The notes: generated by a model from the sequence alone, not told the origin. A stretch of 64,000 nt of DNA from Acidobacteriota bacterium (GCA_018268995.1 JAFDVL010000022.1:1-64000), one strand, 5' to 3'; positions 26,740-36,071 are shown, counted from the first letter of the stretch. Numbers and translations are program-made.

Positions 26740-28248
26740 TTACGAATGCGATGTTTTGCGCTGATCTTCCTGGATCGCTTCACGCGGCAAGGTGACGATA
26801 AAGGTTGTTCCTTTGCCCTTTTCGCTGCTGACTTTGATCTCGCCGCCGTGGTCTTCGATCAGCTTTTTGGTGAGCGGTAACCCTAACCCGATGCCTGTAT
26901 CTTTAGTGGAATAGTACGGCTCAAAAATTTGTTCCAAGGGATCAGCCTCAATGCCGATGCCTGTGTCCCGTACCTCGAATTTTATCATTGACCCCGTTTG
27001 CGGTTCTGGTTGCGTCACGACGAGATTCAGTTCTCCGCCTTGTGGCATAGCCTGCACTGCATTAATGACAAGGTTTGAAAAGCATGTTTTGATTTGCTCT
27101 GCATCCGCTTCAAAATGCGCGCTTGCATCGGCGGGCACCTCCAGGTGAATTTTTACGCCCTGTTGCTCTGCTTGCGTATGCACTAAGCCCGCGACTTCTT
27201 CTAGTAATGCGCGTGAATCAATGTCCTTAATCTTGATTTTAGCGGGGCGTCCGTAGCTTAGAAAATCACTGACCAGACGATTGAGCCGAGCAATTTCATC
27301 TTTGATCAGTCCCAAAATATGCGTCGCTTCTTTTCGTGTTGCTTCAGCGTCTGTTTCTGATTTTGGCGGCGTGATAAAGCGTGTCTGCAAGTGATCAATG
27401 GAGAGGTTCATGAAGTTCAAGGGATTACGAATCTCATGGGCGATCCCTGACGCCAAACGTCCCACCACCGCAGAGCGCTCTGCACGTTGCAACTGCTCTT
27501 CCAATTCACGATTGCGCCGCAACCCGACAATCATTTCATTGAAGGTTCGAGATAAGGTTCCGACTTCATTCCGCTCCGTCGCTTTTACCGCAAAGTCTAA
27601 ATCGCCCGCAGTGACGCGTTGCGCCGCACGGGCAAGCTCTGTGACTGGCTGGGTGAAGCGGCGACTGATAAGCGCCGTCAAAATCAGAAGTACGAGGCCA
27701 AGCGTGATCGTCGCTACTAATCGAATTCGTCCAACCGAACTCACGGCTTGCGAAAGGCGTTGAAGGGAGACTACGAGAATTACATTTCGCTTGCCGCGTT
27801 CGGTTTGAATAGGGAATTGAATCTTGCTTGCAGGTGCAGTTCCGACGGTTGTGATTAACGATTCGTTATGCCGAATTGGTGGCAGATTCGCAATTTCCGG
27901 GCGCATCTGGCTATCCATATCTTCTTTGTTCGTGCTGTTAATGACATCACCTTCCTGATTCACAATGAAGATGTTCTGAACCGTAGATTGTGGAGTGAAG
28001 GAAAGATTTTCTTCTTCGACAATTTCGTAAAGATACTGATTGCTGGGAAAAGAATTTACCGCCAGATCAATGGCCCGATTGACATCATTGAATTGTTCTT
28101 CTGCCGTAATCGTAATGCGGCGTTCCAATTGCTGATTGATAAACTGCAAGGCAACGGTGGTAAGTAAGACCATGGCGGCCACGAAAAAGACCATCTGGGC
28201 GCGGAAGCTGGAAAGTATTGACATGGCAGAATGATGGCGTTGCTCCAT
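26740..28248 (-). CDS. Sensor histidine kinase (HAMP, HisKA, HATPase)
   Basis: About 502 residues. Two membrane helices (near residues 15-35 and 175-195) flank a periplasmic sensor domain. Then follow HAMP (TQPVTELARAAQRVTAGDLD), the phospho-His in GIAHEIRNPLN, the N box NLVINAVQAM, and G boxes DTGIGIEA and GIGLGLPLTKK. The start is uncertain: in-frame GTG at 28272, ATG at 28248 and ATG at 28224 all lack a clear ribosome site. It likely signals to the sigma-54 regulator at 23800. Confidence 0.9.
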   Translation of the reverse strand: MEQRHHSAMSILSSFRAQMVFFVAAMVLLTTVALQFINQQLERRITITAEEQFNDVNRAIDLAVNSFPSNQYLYEIVEEENLSFTPQSTVQNIFIVNQEGDVINSTNKEDMDSQMRPEIANLPPIRHNESLITTVGTAPASKIQFPIQTERGKRNVILVVSLQRLSQAVSSVGRIRLVATITLGLVLLILTALISRRFTQPVTELARAAQRVTAGDLDFAVKATERNEVGTLSRTFNEMIVGLRRNRELEEQLQRAERSAVVGRLASGIAHEIRNPLNFMNLSIDHLQTRFITPPKSETDAEATRKEATHILGLIKDEIARLNRLVSDFLSYGRPAKIKIKDIDSRALLEEVAGLVHTQAEQQGVKIHLEVPADASAHFEADAEQIKTCFSNLVINAVQAMPQGGELNLVVTQPEPQTGSMIKFEVRDTGIGIEADPLEQIFEPYYSTKDTGIGLGLPLTKKLIEDHGGEIKVSSEKGKGTTFIVTLPREAIQEDQRKTSHS

Positions 28249-28272
28249 GAAATAGTAAAGTGAGGCCGACAC

Positions 28273-28641
28273 TGACGACCCCTGCGGCTAACCAGATACC
28301 GTTTGCCCATCTGACAAAGATTTGTTATATTTCGATTCGTGCGCCTGCCCCCTGGCTTTGTAAGTTGTATCTAAAACAAGGCTCTGGAGGAAGCCACGGT
28401 GCGCGTGCTCCCCGATTGTACAAGTAAAGATTTAGGTTCTAAGGTAGTTGAAGTGGGTAATAAATACTTTACTGTACGTCACTTCTACACGCGCTTCATG
28501 CCAGCTTCACAAGAAAAACAAGCCCAGTTTTACGATGCTTTGCGAACATACTGTCACGTCCGGCACAATTATTTTTTGACCTATTTCAAGACTCACATTT
28601 CCCCAGTGAGGCCGCGAACGACGACAGGAAAGGGATAATAA
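28273..28641. other. Divergent intergenic region
   Basis: 369 bp between the histidine kinase and the transpeptidase gene, transcribed apart. A 79-codon frame (28399-28638) exists but lacks a ribosome site and any recognisable protein pattern. No other feature was seen. Confidence 0.45.
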
Positions 28642-29997
28642 ATGAAACAACTATTTAGATCTTTTGCTCCATTTTTGATGGTCTTTGTTATTGCAACCCT
28701 TCTCCCCCATGAATCGGCTATCGCGGGAAAGCGTAAAGCAAAGGCTGCTTCAAAATCATCAAAAACCTCCTCTAAAAATTCTCGCCAGGTCGCAAAGGCC
28801 GACAGAAATTCCAAAAAAGGTCGAAAAGGAAAACAGGTTGATAACGGTCCCAGCTTGGCGGCGTTAGCGAAACTTGAGCGCAAGGGAAAGCTTTCAAAAG
28901 CTGACAAGCGGAAATTGGCATCCGCCCGTGCTGAAGCCCGGCGTCGTGAAATTGCTCGCCAGGCCGCCATTCGTGCTGCCCGCGAACGCGCGATCCGCGC
29001 TCACGAAGAGGCCTTAAAAAATCTGGCCACGAATAATATTTTGAATGACGAAACCGCTGGGGAAGATTTGGTCGTGCGCCAGGCTGCGATTGAGGCCTTA
29101 GGCGGAAAGGCTGGAACGGTTGTCGTGATGGATGCCACCAATGGCCGCGTTTACAGCATCGTCAATCAGAAAATGGCATTAGCCTCTCCTGTAAAGCCGT
29201 GCTCAACGGTTAAACCGATTGTGAGCCTTGCTGCCTTGCAGGAAAACGTGTTTGATCCGAACGTTGAAGTTAACTTTCGCGGTGGCAGCATGACATTGAC
29301 CGATGCCGTAGCGAGATCAAACAACCCCTTCTTTCAGGAACTCGGACGCCGTTTGGGCTATGACCGTGTGGTTCGTTATGCTCAGCAGTTTGGATTTGGG
29401 CAAACCACTGGCGTCAACCTCCCTGGCGAAGATCCTGGGTTTGTCCCGGAAGAGTTTTCAACGCTGATGTCGAGTCACGGAGATGGGTTTGGCGTCACCG
29501 CGATGCAGCTTTCATCCTTTACTGCCGCCATTGCCAATGGTGGGAATCTGTTTGTGCCGCGTGTGCCGAAGACTTCACAGGAAGCAACCAATTTCAAACC
29601 GCAGCTCCGGCGCAAAATTGATATGACGCCAGAGAATAGGTTGCGGATGTTGGCTGGTATGGCAGGCACCGTAAATTATGGAACAGGGAAGGCTGCCTTC
29701 GACCCTGTTGGTCAGGTTGCCGGGAAAACGGGGACTTGCACAGATCGCGACAAACTTGGCTTATTTACCTCATTCAACAGCGTAGATAATCCCAAATTAG
29801 TTGTCACTGTCATTACCACCGGACGCGGTGAAGCTGGTAAGAAAGCTGCGGATATTGCAGGGCGCGTTTATCGTGCTATTTCCTATCGCTTTTTGCGGGA
29901 GCCGGGAGGAGTCGTTACTGCTTCGACTGCAACAAATGTGACGGGCGAAACGAAAGCAAAATTGCCCGCCGTCACCAGCCCGGAAGAGCCGAAATAA
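28642..29997 (+). CDS. Penicillin-binding protein, transpeptidase domain
   Basis: 451 residues with a signal peptide, then a very Lys/Ala/Arg-rich helical stretch (30-125) that may bind peptidoglycan or nucleic acid. A D,D-transpeptidase domain follows: S188-TVK active-site motif, SNN at 226-228 and KTG at 362-364, all three class-B PBP motifs. No N-terminal PBP dimerisation domain is visible, so it is shorter than FtsI/PBP2. It probably crosslinks or remodels cell wall. Ribosome site GGAAAGGG; a terminator follows. Confidence 0.88.
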   Translation: MKQLFRSFAPFLMVFVIATLLPHESAIAGKRKAKAASKSSKTSSKNSRQVAKADRNSKKGRKGKQVDNGPSLAALAKLERKGKLSKADKRKLASARAEARRREIARQAAIRAARERAIRAHEEALKNLATNNILNDETAGEDLVVRQAAIEALGGKAGTVVVMDATNGRVYSIVNQKMALASPVKPCSTVKPIVSLAALQENVFDPNVEVNFRGGSMTLTDAVARSNNPFFQELGRRLGYDRVVRYAQQFGFGQTTGVNLPGEDPGFVPEEFSTLMSSHGDGFGVTAMQLSSFTAAIANGGNLFVPRVPKTSQEATNFKPQLRRKIDMTPENRLRMLAGMAGTVNYGTGKAAFDPVGQVAGKTGTCTDRDKLGLFTSFNSVDNPKLVVTVITTGRGEAGKKAADIAGRVYRAISYRFLREPGGVVTASTATNVTGETKAKLPAVTSPEEPK

Positions 29998-30021
29998 CCT
30001 TTAACTACAACTCCTACCAGG

Positions 30022-30051
30022 ACGCCAACTGTGCAATCGGTTGGCGTTTTG
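30022..30051 (+). terminator. Rho-independent terminator of the PBP gene
   Basis: ACGCCAAC (30022-30029) pairs with GTTGGCGT (30040-30047) with a ten-base loop, followed by TTTGTATTTTG. It lies 25 bp past the stop. Confidence 0.85.
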
Positions 30052-30287
30052 TATTTTGCGAAAAAATTACAGCGATTTGCACGGGGGGGATAAGCAAGTG
30101 TGCCAGTCGCTAAAGCCTGATGCCGACCAAAATAAACAGCTTGTCGCCTCCTGTCAGACAGGTCCAAAGGTTTCAGGTTTCAGGCTGGTAACGCTCTTCG
30201 ACATCCCGGAAAATCGCTGTAATTTTTCACGCGAATCTACCGTGGGGCGATACAACATCCGTGGGCAGATCAGGGGCGGAATCCTGA

Positions 30288-30755
30288 CTAGCTTGCGCGA
30301 TGATAATCAGCCTGGACAGCCAGTTCTTCTGCTCCCTCAGGCGGACAGTTGTACATCGTAATTTGCAAAATTTGGCCCTCTGTTGATGTAATCTGGATGC
30401 GCCAGCCCCAATCTGGATCAGGTGGCGCTTCATAAAAGCCTCGTACGTCAATCGTCCCGGCTTCATCAATCGTTCCTTTGCACGACATAAGCTTGCCGCT
30501 CATATGCCACGAATCTGCCCAGGCGGCGGTCACAATCCTTTGATGATTGTGATACCCCAGGAAAATCAAGCCTTCGTGCGGCGTGTCTTCGTGACTCCAG
30601 GTGTAGTTGATCGTGAGAAACTTGTCTCTGACCACGGGCGAAATCGTTACACGTGAGCGTGAGTGAAAATCAGAAGGCGTCAGCCAACTCAGGCGTAGCA
30701 AATTGTTCCCTGTCCATTCCCCAATCAAATTGTTTTGCAGCTCAGCTAAATTCAT
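30288..30755 (-). CDS. DUF1579-like small protein
   Basis: 155 residues from ATG 30755 (MNLAELQNNLIGEWTGNNLL). The pattern of beta strands with LIGEWTG, DKFLTINYTWSHEDTPHEGL and FLGYHNHQRIVTAAWADSWH resembles the DUF1579/lipocalin-like family. No signal peptide. The function is unknown. The frame extends upstream to 30902, but those residues are not family-like; no clear ribosome site was seen. Confidence 0.6.
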   Translation of the reverse strand: MNLAELQNNLIGEWTGNNLLRLSWLTPSDFHSRSRVTISPVVRDKFLTINYTWSHEDTPHEGLIFLGYHNHQRIVTAAWADSWHMSGKLMSCKGTIDEAGTIDVRGFYEAPPDPDWGWRIQITSTEGQILQITMYNCPPEGAEELAVQADYHRAS

Positions 30756-30968
30756 ACAGTTATTTTTGAGTGTGAAGGTTCTGATGCTTGTATCAAATGA
30801 GGGCGCGAACATCGCGTGCCAGCGCGGTCCGATGACGCAATGGCTGAGGGCTATCCAGTAGTGACAAACCAGCACGCGATGCCCACATAAGAAAGGTTTC
30901 ACGTAGCAGCCAATCCAAATGCTTTGCCTCCAAAATCCTATCGCAACGAATTTACTGCTACATGAAAG

Positions 30969-31619
30969 TTATTCATCGAAGGGCTTGAAGGTGATTTGCG
31001 GAACCAGATATTGTCCCTTCACCAACCGCAACGATGGATCTTTGATGATGATGGCCGCTTCTTTCATCAAGTCGGCTTCACGGATTTCTTTGTACTTCCC
31101 ATTTTTGCTGAGCAGCAAATAGACTGTGCCATTGGTCGGCGCTTTGGGGCGGGCCGATTTCGCAGCAGATTTGCGCTCTACAGCTTTACGGGTGGTCGCT
31201 TCTTCATTGGAATTGGAAGCTTTTGATTCCTCTTCCACGGGTAATTTAGGCATTGAATTCCTCTCCGGTTTTACGGATTTAGTAGATGAAGTTGTCGGCG
31301 CTTTTTTCTTTTTTACTACTTTCGGCGCAGCTTTGACGGCAATTTTTGGTTCAGGGGCAAGAATCGGTTTGGACACCGGGGCCAGCAGGGCTGGGGCGGA
31401 TGCCGCGCGTTTCAGGCGAGCGGGTTTCAGTAAGGTATTGGCATCAAAAATTCGCCCGCTCTTTGCCGCTGCGCCTTCAAGCCGTTCGGTAATCGCGATC
31501 AGTCCTGGGGAGCCTTCAATTGCGCTCCCCCAGTCTTTACAGTTCTTGCGGTGCTTGCACGTCCAGTAACAAACCTCGACCGCTTTGTGACAGCCAAATC
31601 GTTTACAAGCGATTTGCAT
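30969..31619 (-). CDS. Hypothetical protein with N-terminal Cys cluster and basic linker
   Basis: 216 residues. The first 30 hold five cysteines and two histidines (CKRFGCHKAVEVCYWTCKH), consistent with a small metal-binding module. Residues 60-150 are a low-complexity Ala/Lys/Pro-rich linker, and 160-216 form a compact C-terminal segment (GTVYLLLSKNGKYKEIREAD). No family is recognised. The composition suggests a nucleic-acid-binding or scaffold role, which is speculative. Confidence 0.6.
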   Translation of the reverse strand: MQIACKRFGCHKAVEVCYWTCKHRKNCKDWGSAIEGSPGLIAITERLEGAAAKSGRIFDANTLLKPARLKRAASAPALLAPVSKPILAPEPKIAVKAAPKVVKKKKAPTTSSTKSVKPERNSMPKLPVEEESKASNSNEEATTRKAVERKSAAKSARPKAPTNGTVYLLLSKNGKYKEIREADLMKEAAIIIKDPSLRLVKGQYLVPQITFKPFDE

Positions 31620-31673
31620 AAAGCCTCCGCTTTCTCAAATATCTCTCAACTTTCAATTTTCATATTCACAGGC

Positions 31674-32165
31674 TTAGTGCGCCGCCAGCCAATCGCTAAA
31701 AATTTTGGCCTCTTCGTGCTTGCCGCTCCAACGTGCGCGGTTCTTTCCCGTCAGGGCTAAGACCATTGCCTGATGCTGCCCGGCACGGTCGCCAATTTCT
31801 TCAAAATACTGATAGAGGCTGTCAATCCGATCCACAGATTTCTTTGCGGCCTCGACGTTTTTGAAGGACAAGACGTGGCGGAAGAAGCGTGAATACACGT
31901 TCTGCTCGGCGTTGGTTGAAGTGTATAAATCGAAATAGCCTGTCAGCAATCCAGCTTGTCGCAGGACTTGCGCGACATAGGACGGATGAATCTTTGCCTG
32001 CCGTCCGATAGCGGCCACATCTGTGAGGCCTTGATGATACAAATCTAGCACCAGTTCTTTTTTGGTTGGTGTTTTCGGGCGATTTTGCTCGGCTTCTAAG
32101 GTTTCGAGCGCGCCTTCGATGACTGGTAACGGTAGCGACTGTGTTCCATTGTATTGCTGAAGCAT
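31674..32165 (-). CDS. Hypothetical protein with a helix-turn-helix-like segment
   Basis: 163 residues from ATG 32165, seven bases after GAGGTG. Residues 37-72 (ELVLDLYHQGLTDVAAIGRQ then AKIHPSYVAQVLRQAG) read as a helix-turn-helix of the type found in small regulators. The remainder is helical with no known family. A short inverted repeat (GCTTGCGTG/CACGCAAGC) lies just upstream at about 32203-32262. Confidence 0.6.
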   Translation of the reverse strand: MLQQYNGTQSLPLPVIEGALETLEAEQNRPKTPTKKELVLDLYHQGLTDVAAIGRQAKIHPSYVAQVLRQAGLLTGYFDLYTSTNAEQNVYSRFFRHVLSFKNVEAAKKSVDRIDSLYQYFEEIGDRAGQHQAMVLALTGKNRARWSGKHEEAKIFSDWLAAH

Positions 32166-32279
32166 AATTTTCACCTCTCGATACTACTTAGTGGCGAAAG
32201 CTGCTTGCGTGCAGGGCTTCGATGACGCCTCTTAAAAATCGCACCTGACACGCAAGCTGCCATTCAATTCTTAAATCAA

Positions 32280-32777
32280 CTAACTGGCCGCCGATTGACT
32301 TTCAGGCGCGCCGGAGCAATTCATTTCTGCCATGCGTTTTTGCATTTCTTCCGGCGCGACATCCTCCACATGGGTGGAAATTGTCCATTGGTAGCCAAAG
32401 GGATCAACTACGGTTCCCGAACGGTCGCCATAAAATTGATCTTTGATTTCGCGCTCCACCTTTGCCCCGGCGGCGACGGCTTGCGCGAAAAGCGCATCTG
32501 AGTCTTCGACGTACAACATAATGCCGATGGGCGAGCCACCATACGATTGCACACCGCGATAGCCCATTTCTGGATGCTCTTCGCCCAGCATAATCGGCGA
32601 ATTGCCAATCCTGATTTCGGCGTGACCGACCTTACCGCTGGGATCAGCCATGCGAAACAGTTCTGTTGCGCCAAATGCCTGCTTGTAAAATTCGAGAGCA
32701 CTGGCAGCATCCTGCAAAATCAAATACGGCGTTACTGTGTGGTAGCCTTCTGGAATAGGTTTGACTTGGTCTGACAT
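32280..32777 (-). CDS. VOC family (PhnB-like) protein
   Basis: 165 residues with the PhnB/glyoxalase-like pattern: HTVTPYLILQDAASALEFYK, GHAEIRIGNSPIMLGEE and DRSGTVVDPFGYQW. The C-terminal tail (EEMQKRMAEM) is characteristic of the PhnB-like group. The family has the vicinal oxygen chelate fold, but no substrate can be given. Ribosome site AGGAGGAA. Confidence 0.88.
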   Translation of the reverse strand: MSDQVKPIPEGYHTVTPYLILQDAASALEFYKQAFGATELFRMADPSGKVGHAEIRIGNSPIMLGEEHPEMGYRGVQSYGGSPIGIMLYVEDSDALFAQAVAAGAKVEREIKDQFYGDRSGTVVDPFGYQWTISTHVEDVAPEEMQKRMAEMNCSGAPESQSAAS

Positions 32778-32821
32778 AAATTCCTCCTGGTTATCTTTGG
32801 GTTGAGTACACGCGTCGCGCC

Positions 32822-33577
32822 TTAGCTGGCACGGCGCACAATCGGAATTTCGTTGCCTTCCTGCAACTGCTTCAAATGATCAATGAACGATGAAGCGGCG
32901 CGGCGGGAAAGCTCTTCGACCTTACAATCAAGTTTCATTGTTTCCTGTAATTCCATATCCACATCAATATCGAGATCGCGGCAGATAGCACGAATCATGA
33001 CAATCTGCTTTGGCGTGGCGAGTTCGGAAACTGACTTCGCCAATGGATTTGCGGGCATGGGCCTTGGTTGTTGCTTGGGCGGCATGCTTGGATTTTCATG
33101 ATGCTCGCCATCGCGTTGATACAAGTCGCGCGCGATGCCAAATTTAATCGCGGCACGTTTCAGCGCATCGTGTTCGGCTTTCTTAATGCCGGTTTCAGTG
33201 TTGGCATTGCCGGTGCCGATGCCTTCGCGCGTGACGCCGTTGATCGTGATTGCGGCAATCACCACAACGGTTTCGCCCATTTGCGTAATTTTCTTAATGG
33301 TGTGGCCCCACGTCGGAGCCTGGCGGTCGAGGATGTCGGCGACGGTGTGCCACTCGACGTATTCGACCATGTGTTTGTTGCCAGAATAATCCGTCCAGCC
33401 TTCACGCGTTTTGACAAGCCTGGCATCTAAGGGTTCGCGCAGGGAGCGCAACGTTTGCGTGAAAGGAATGACATTATTAAGAACAGGGTTTTCGCTACTT
33501 TCATCAGCCCACTGCGATCCCATCAGGACATTATTAAGAATTGCATCGTTGGTTGCGTTCATGTTTGTGTTGGTCAT
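32822..33577 (-). CDS. Rad52/DdrA-type single-strand annealing protein
   Basis: 251 residues from ATG 33577, preceded by AGAGGA. Residues 85-175 match the Rad52/Rad22 core (VEYVEWHTVADILDRQAP, VVIAAITINGVTREGIGTGN, KKAEHDALKRAAIKFGIARD). The C-terminal segment 190-240 (ATPKQIVMIRAICRDLDIDV) is a small helical domain often found in phage annealing proteins. These proteins protect and anneal single-stranded DNA. It lies next to a divergently oriented XRE regulator, which suggests induced expression or a prophage remnant. Confidence 0.85.
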   Translation of the reverse strand: MTNTNMNATNDAILNNVLMGSQWADESSENPVLNNVIPFTQTLRSLREPLDARLVKTREGWTDYSGNKHMVEYVEWHTVADILDRQAPTWGHTIKKITQMGETVVVIAAITINGVTREGIGTGNANTETGIKKAEHDALKRAAIKFGIARDLYQRDGEHHENPSMPPKQQPRPMPANPLAKSVSELATPKQIVMIRAICRDLDIDVDMELQETMKLDCKVEELSRRAASSFIDHLKQLQEGNEIPIVRRAS

Positions 33578-33945
33578 GGCGTTCGTTCCTCTCGTCAAAG
33601 TGTCGTTGTCAAAATCGTGTGTCAGAGGAGTCACAACAGAACGTTTCCTTAGTATCTCTGTTTCTTGTGTCTCATCTGTGAAACAGTGTACCACGGGTTT
33701 TTGATCGTTGCAAGTGTGAAACAGTTGTTGCGCGACAGAAATTTTCATGGTACGATTTTTTTGCGTTGGAATAGGTCTGACGCAAAACGGTAGGATTTAG
33801 GAAATGCTTTTCGACGAAGGCACATGAAATATGACGAGTGAAGGAAGCGCCCGGATTACCAAGATTTTTTGTGCTCCGTCACCTGACTTCAGCGCAGATA
33901 AACTCATTTTCTTGATTTCTATCATTGCAGAAAGAGAGGATTCAT
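33578..33945. promoter_or_regulatory. Divergent control region with repeated 11-mer
   Basis: TGTGAAACAGT occurs at 33677-33687 and again at 33715-33725, in direct orientation and 38 bp apart. The first copy also forms the right half of TGTTTC-n15-GAAACA. As the region separates the annealing-protein gene from the XRE gene, these are candidate operators for the XRE protein. Confidence 0.5.
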
Positions 33946-34353
33946 ATGGCAACATCTGATGACAGTTTAGTAAACGTTGCCGAATTGGGACGCGCCGTGA
34001 AGCGCGAACGAGAACGCCGTAAAATGGGGTTGCGCGCCGTTGCAGAAGCGACCGGCGTATCTGCTTCGACCTTGTCGCGCATTGAAAATGAAACCTGCCA
34101 GCCGGATGCTGACAACATTGCGCGTCTGACGAAATGGCTGAAGATGCCGGTCGAGCGCATTATGGGCGGTCAGGCCAAAAAGGGTGAAAATCAACCAGTG
34201 ATTTATTTCCCGCAGGAAGCGACGCCTGACATTGTCGAAGTCCACTTGCGCGCCGATAAAAATCTGTCGGAGGAAAGCGCCTCGGCTTTGGCCGAACTCT
34301 TTCGCGTCGCCTACACTCAGTTCAGTAAGCAAGACCCTAAAGGGAAGAAGTAA
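33946..34353 (+). CDS. XRE family transcriptional regulator
   Basis: 135 residues from ATG 33946 behind GAGAGGA. The helix-turn-helix is clear (AELGRAVKRERERRKMGLRA followed by VAEATGVSASTLSRIENET). The C-terminal half has no known ligand domain. It is probably a repressor that acts on its own promoter and the divergent annealing-protein gene. Confidence 0.88.
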   Translation: MATSDDSLVNVAELGRAVKRERERRKMGLRAVAEATGVSASTLSRIENETCQPDADNIARLTKWLKMPVERIMGGQAKKGENQPVIYFPQEATPDIVEVHLRADKNLSEESASALAELFRVAYTQFSKQDPKGKK

Positions 34354-34519
34354 GGCTTGCCAGTCTCTGGCACCCTATTGAAGCATTATTTTTCGGGCTT
34401 GATGAGACGCAGCTCTCAGCCGTATCGCTGCGCGCTCTCAGGCCCGTTCTGTCTACACACGCGTAAGTACGCTTCATCCCCCTATGTGAGGCGTCAGAAT
34501 CACACCGTAGGAGGCAATT

Positions 34520-34891
34520 ATGCAACTCGGAGCATTCTCCGTCAGCCTGGCCGTCAAAGACATCGAAGCATCGAAGCAGTTTTACGAAAAGCTGGGCTTC
34601 GCCGTTTTTCACGGCGATCAAGCGCAGAACTGGCTGATTCTGAAAAACGGCGACACCGTCATCGGGTTGTTTCAAGGCATGTTCGAAAACAACATCCTGA
34701 CCTTCAATCCGGGCTGGAATCAGAACGCCGAAACGCTTTCTGAATTCACCGATGTGCGAGAGTTGCAGCGCCAACTCAAAGCGCAAGGAATCACGATGAT
34801 GACCGAAGCCGACGAACTCACGACTGGCCCGGCTAGCTTTGTGATTGCTGATCCTGATGGAAACACGATTCTGATAGATCAACACGTATAA
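34520..34891 (+). CDS. VOC family glyoxalase-like protein
   Basis: 123 residues with the VOC pattern [20 protein letters not shown] and the C-terminal [17 protein letters not shown]. The ribosome site TAGGAGG precedes the ATG. It belongs to a run of small stress/detoxification-type genes, of which this is the first VOC member on the plus strand. Substrate unknown. Confidence 0.88.
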   Translation: MQLGAFSVSLAVKDIEASKQFYEKLGFAVFHGDQAQNWLILKNGDTVIGLFQGMFENNILTFNPGWNQNAETLSEFTDVRELQRQLKAQGITMMTEADELTTGPASFVIADPDGNTILIDQHV

Positions 34892-34908
34892 GTAATAAGG
34901 GGAATTTT

Positions 34909-35145
34909 ATGAATGACTCACGGCAAATTGATTATCCTTGCAACAGACTTGGACGCAACACGTTAATCACACTTCGCCCTTGGTCTGACTGGGAGTCTGG
35001 AGTTTTTCGAACAGGTCATGATTTTGTCTGCCCAAATGCTGAGGAATGTGGAATTCGGCGTCATTATGGTTTGCCCCCGCAAGTTGTAGAAGATTGGGAG
35101 TCCTGTGAAGGGCTTGTAAGCCTGAAAGATCAAGGTATCTTATAA
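34909..35145 (+). CDS. Small hypothetical protein
   Basis: 78 residues, with an acceptable GGGGA ribosome site six bases before ATG. It contains CPNAEEC and the line GIRRHYGLPPQVVEDWESCE, but no family is recognised. Composition is ordinary. It may be a real small gene or a decayed VOC copy. Confidence 0.4.
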   Translation: MNDSRQIDYPCNRLGRNTLITLRPWSDWESGVFRTGHDFVCPNAEECGIRRHYGLPPQVVEDWESCEGLVSLKDQGIL

Positions 35146-35200
35146 AAACACTTGTATCTAAACTAGGTGCACGAAATATAAGTTTTCCGAGAGCCGTATC

Positions 35201-35572
35201 ATGGCAAGCCAAACCAAACAACTCACGCCGATGGCCTTTGTCTCGGACGTTACGCGCTCCATCGCGTTTTACGAACATTTGGGCTTTGTGGTTGGCAACA
35301 CGTTTACGCCTGCTGATGCAGACAAACCATCGTGGGCGTGGCTGTCATCGGGGAATGCACACTTGATGATTACCAACGCTTGCGACCCTGTTGTGCCCGA
35401 ACAGCAAGCCATCTTGTTTTATCTGTATGTGGATGACGTAGCAGCGACACGCGATGAATTGGTTGCTGCGGGATTGCAGCCGGGGCCGATTGAGAACCCG
35501 CCTTATGCGCCACACGGTGAGTTTCGGTTGACCGATCCCGATGGTTTCACGCTGATGATTATGCACACGTAA
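35201..35572 (+). CDS. VOC family protein
   Basis: 123 residues. FVSDVTRSIAFYEHLGFVVG and the C-terminal FRLTDPDGFTLMIMHT are typical VOC/bleomycin-resistance segments; residues 63-83 carry EQQAILFYLYVDDV. Substrate unknown. The ribosome site is weak. Confidence 0.85.
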   Translation: MASQTKQLTPMAFVSDVTRSIAFYEHLGFVVGNTFTPADADKPSWAWLSSGNAHLMITNACDPVVPEQQAILFYLYVDDVAATRDELVAAGLQPGPIENPPYAPHGEFRLTDPDGFTLMIMHT

Positions 35573-35582
35573 GAACGAGCTT

Positions 35583-35653
35583 CGGTACAGTACGGCGAGC
35601 GGTAGCGAGCTGGTGATACCTTACCAAGTCGCTACCGCTGCTCGTACTGCACC
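35583..35653. repeat. Palindrome related to the MITE-like element
   Basis: GCGAGCGGTAGCGA...TCGCTACCGCT forms a long stem around TACCTTACC. The core GAGCGGTAGCGA is shared with the central part of the 145-150-bp elements at 19.7 and 61.8 kb, but the terminal ends are missing. Confidence 0.6.
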
Positions 35654-35675
35654 AATCAAACTGAAAGGACGATTT

Positions 35676-36071
35676 ATGCAATCTGCACTTGCAACTACTC
35701 CGATCTCGCCAAAGCTATTGTGGACAGGGCGCATCCTCAGCGCGCTGCCTGTGTTGTTGTTGTGTTTTAGCGCGGTCATGAAATTGATCCAGCCCGCAGG
35801 ATTTGCCGAACAGGCTGCGCCAATGGGCTATACAGCGAATGTGTTGTTCTGGATTGGGATTGTCGAACTTGCCTGCACCGTTCTGTACGTGATTCCGCAG
35901 ACGGCAGTGTTGGGCGCAATTTTGCTCGCGGCATATTTGGGTGGTGCAACTGTTACGCACGTCCGCGTGGGCGATGTGTTCATTATGCCGATTCTGGTGG
36001 GCGTTTTGGTGTGGGGCGGGCTGTATCTGCGCGACGCGCGACTTCGTGCCTTGCTTCCGCTGCGCAGCTAA
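35676..36071 (+). CDS. DoxX family membrane protein
   Basis: 131 residues from ATG 35676 behind AAAGGA. Four membrane helices and the pattern WTGRILSALPVLLLCFSAVM, then QPAGFAEQAAPMGY and LIYV-type glycine-rich helix LGAILLAAYLGGATVTH, match the DoxX family. Members are linked to oxidative stress or redox membrane processes. The VOC-DoxX-DUF1801 neighbourhood is common in soil bacteria. Confidence 0.88.
   Translation: MQSALATTPISPKLLWTGRILSALPVLLLCFSAVMKLIQPAGFAEQAAPMGYTANVLFWIGIVELACTVLYVIPQTAVLGAILLAAYLGGATVTHVRVGDVFIMPILVGVLVWGGLYLRDARLRALLPLRS

Noticed and set aside
28399..28638. A 79-codon plus-strand frame in the divergent region before the PBP gene
   Set aside because: No ribosome site, a doubtful start and no protein-like pattern; it occupies a promoter region.
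34337..34885. A 182-codon minus-strand frame
   Set aside because: It is antisense to a VOC gene with a strong ribosome site and clear family motifs.
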